Assembly (NCBI GenBank): GCA_949318235.1
Contig: OX439128.1
Coordinates: 51,045,707 to 51,109,706 of the forward strand
Length of the DNA stretch: 64,000 nt
Reading direction: 5' to 3'
Origin: Ecdyonurus torrentis
Lineage: Eukaryota > Arthropoda > Insecta > Ephemeroptera > Heptageniidae
The translations under genes and the position numbers were made by a program. Within the stretch, counting starts at the first letter, position 1; every line of letters starts with the position of its first letter. Of the stretch, positions 63,101 through 64,000 are shown in pieces. Below the pieces are notes generated by a model that saw only the letters and a list, made by a program, of their open reading frames with translations, had not been told where the DNA came from and made no database searches.

Positions 63101-63955
63101 ATTTGTATGATGTAAGATATCTTCTTTTTCTATTAAATTTTGATCCATTGATGATGTTTGTTCTGAAGTAGTGATAAGACGTTGCTCGTTTACTTCATTT
63201 TTATTTGAACAAGAAATACCTGACAAGCTATAATCAGAGATTAAACACTCACTTCTGTCTTCTGTATGTTTTGAACTAGTGATCTGTAAGTTCAAAGTTG
63301 TTTGTAGAACTGCATTCTCTGTTTCACTTAATGTTTTGTATGTCTCATTTTTATCATAATTTTCTTCTTCTGTAAAAGGAATACTATTTATCGTAGTTTG
63401 AGTAATAGATTCTATTTTTTCTTCTATTATGTCAAGTTTATTTACAATTTCATCGCAATTTTCATGTTTCTTATCAATGCTAACGTCATCGGTTTGCAAT
63501 TTCAAGTTTGTTGTATTTACTAAACTTTTATTATCGTCATTATGACTTGATAATTGTTTTTGAATGATGACGTCATTTTTATCATTAAGATCAATTTCTT
63601 CTAATGATATATTTTTATGATGATGAGCTATTTGTTGTTTTTTAGATTCAGATTCTAAAATTTGTTGTCCAATACTGATTACAGGTATTTTAACTATAGG
63701 TCGCTTGTTTGTTGTTGAATTATTTTCATATAACTGGTGCGAGGTCAACGCTTCAATGCTCTTCACTTTTGTTCGTAACTTATCTCGACCTGTCACGCTT
63801 GACTTTTTATGACGATTCTTTTTCCACGTCCAACCACTCTTTTGAGATTGACCTGATTTCTTCTTACTTTTCTGCACACTGATATTGTTGGTTTTCTTAT
63901 AAATTTCTCCGTCCTTCTCCCCCGAGGTTCCCGGTTTTGCACAGGAGTTGCCCAT
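60197..63955 (-). CDS. Acidic low-complexity repeat protein with a predicted acylated N-terminus
   Basis: A single open frame of 1252 aa if started at the first true ATG (63955-63953, good context gtgATGg); the frame is open a little further upstream, but only from a GTG. The chain begins MGNSCAKPG, where Gly2 suits N-myristoylation and Cys5 palmitoylation. A basic/aromatic patch follows ('KSKKKSGQSQKSGWTWKKNR' and 'HKKSSVTGRDKLRTKVKS', about 20-60), reminiscent of a MARCKS-type membrane-binding segment. The rest is rich in Glu, Ser, Asn, Ile and Lys, with acidic Ser-Glu clusters. About residues 720-980 contain imperfect tandem repeats of 15-20 aa around 'PETIVHTEEQNKIQD'. The C-terminus is basic (TGRKSYAEALRASKHNK), and 'KKSYAAAVSKN' further in echoes it. 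No enzymatic domain is seen. It may be a scaffold of the AKAP/MARCKS sort, by architecture only. Further upstream exons cannot be excluded, since the window ends 45 bp away. Confidence 0.85.
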   Translation of the reverse strand: MGNSCAKPGTSGEKDGEIYKKTNNISVQKSKKKSGQSQKSGWTWKKNRHKKSSVTGRDKLRTKVKSIEALTSHQLYENNSTTNKRPIVKIPVISIGQQILESESKKQQIAHHHKNISLEEIDLNDKNDVIIQKQLSSHNDDNKSLVNTTNLKLQTDDVSIDKKHENCDEIVNKLDIIEEKIESITQTTINSIPFTEEENYDKNETYKTLSETENAVLQTTLNLQITSSKHTEDRSECLISDYSLSGISCSNKNEVNEQRLITTSEQTSSMDQNLIEKEDILHHTNALADYFKTPNNHEETTPSLNFIDTINKSDFYETQLDEKLNSKYFQEIINSPLEEEVDIETSFKLAKHVSESSQINQSDNLNENIQSIEQNFTSHIESKLLVSNTSEKMTIEVNKNGEYLREHSSTTAETSNYSESTVEMKRTEKQNISSLRLSYLHELLLSNEQDKLLQEQFEVNEVKEQVNHDISDLQSQERKEEDSESSDSGEYCLASENNEIELDNNNSSSSLEDDKNTSHHESTGEEKDDIEIAPILISMIKIDEENSCTENVEISHSHQDQIDKQDENKTLIENKESYIEIKENEQIISNEINDKVTSESISVSEQISETLEPEYSTCIETISSVCEFQDKAAEVNYYCEEQLQTAAEKLKICSENSDKSSDSSDENSEENIHTSDEDEIIIHNINLCDQEATEISETIVYIEEQNKILNIPEIIVYTEEQNIIEDVPETIVHTEEQNKIQYIPETIEGIPETIIHTKEQNKIQDIPETIEGVPETIIHTEEQNKIQDIPETIEGIPENIIHTEEHNKIQYIPETIEGVPETIIHTEEEDKIQDIPENIVNTEEKKKVQDVPETIVHTGEQNKIQNIIKNIVNTEENNKIQDVPETIVHTGEQNKTQDLPENIVHKVEQYKIHDVPETIVHTEEQNKIQDISESIICKEKQNETQNTTLISETVTPKEQIKSPETFVHEEEQIKIQTTPETIVQNSETLGVKIVSAVLKKDIQVTSFETSNNFSAGCQSIKVNSEIASNKKSYAAAVSKNLVQVKTENNSIFASNMQITSLSTQETVQECSVQENKATEENIKIDTSIDMKTTKIESEGSVEDKSSPLDEIESSSESENETNLPDVKEDKEIIDGSESEEILLPVSPTDFRSIDKVKQEKETSFTSESNEKITQVSTKIQVLQSRSEVMESEKSSIDHVTFRETHEQLERIIHNTAASIEVQEKKTEQSPAQTPGTGRKSYAEALRASKHNK

Positions 63956-64000
63956 CACAATAGTGGGTGGATGATTGTACGTCACCTCACTGAAACATTG

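Noticed and set aside
63956..63985. Ten-residue upstream extension of the low-complexity protein starting at GTG
   Set aside because: Nuclear animal genes rarely start at GTG; the first ATG gives an MGNSC N-terminus in good context.

Overview
This is a eukaryotic genomic window. Genes are split by long AT-rich introns with GT-AG splice sites, simple-sequence arrays are very large, and short inverted-repeat transposons are numerous. Gene content (YPEL5, fizzy-related, Smaug, secreted GH35 beta-galactosidase) and repeat style point to an arthropod, most likely an insect; no single gene fixes the species. No bacterial genes, CRISPR array or rRNA are present.

Six protein genes can be built. (1) 3534-4601 (+): a two-exon YPEL5 orthologue, 120 aa. 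(2) 4717-6051 (+): an intronless, divergent fizzy-related/Cdh1-like WD40 protein, 444 aa, starting only 115 nt after the YPEL5 stop, so the pair may share a transcript. (3) 14300-24036 (-): a nine-exon HEAT/ARM-repeat protein of 636 aa, of a family I cannot name. (4) 31052-37483 (+): Smaug (SAMD4 family), eight coding exons, 604 aa. (5) 40690-57399 (+): a GH35 beta-galactosidase, twelve exons, 668 aa, with signal peptide and both catalytic glutamates. (6) 60197-63955 (-): a 1252-aa acidic low-complexity protein with an MGNSC N-terminus, a basic/aromatic patch and tandem repeats around 'PETIVHTEEQNKIQD'. All multi-exon models were joined by hand from GT-AG sites and keep frame to the stop.

The rest is mostly mobile and repetitive DNA: a twin pair of 639-bp fold-back elements with 8-bp target duplications (24816-25454, 26390-27028); a 1265-bp hAT-like element (49075-50339); a CpG-rich element with perfect 50-bp inverted repeats (20670-22324); three fold-back elements with AATGAG ends; two Tc1-like miniature elements; a tRNA-like sequence inside an inverted-repeat pair (51732-52533); and 3' ends of a non-LTR retrotransposon, one carrying a degenerate copy of a HEAT-gene exon. 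The beta-galactosidase introns hold four kilobase-scale or sub-kilobase microsatellites and a tandem triplication of the start of exon 8.

Functionally the genes look unrelated, except that YPEL5 (CTLH/GID ubiquitin ligase partner) and fizzy-related (APC/C activator) both serve E3 ligases and lie head to tail. I see no prokaryote-style system. The points most worth following are the YPEL5-fzr dicistron candidate, the exon-8 triplication, the retrotransposon/exon chimera and the lipid-anchored repeat protein.
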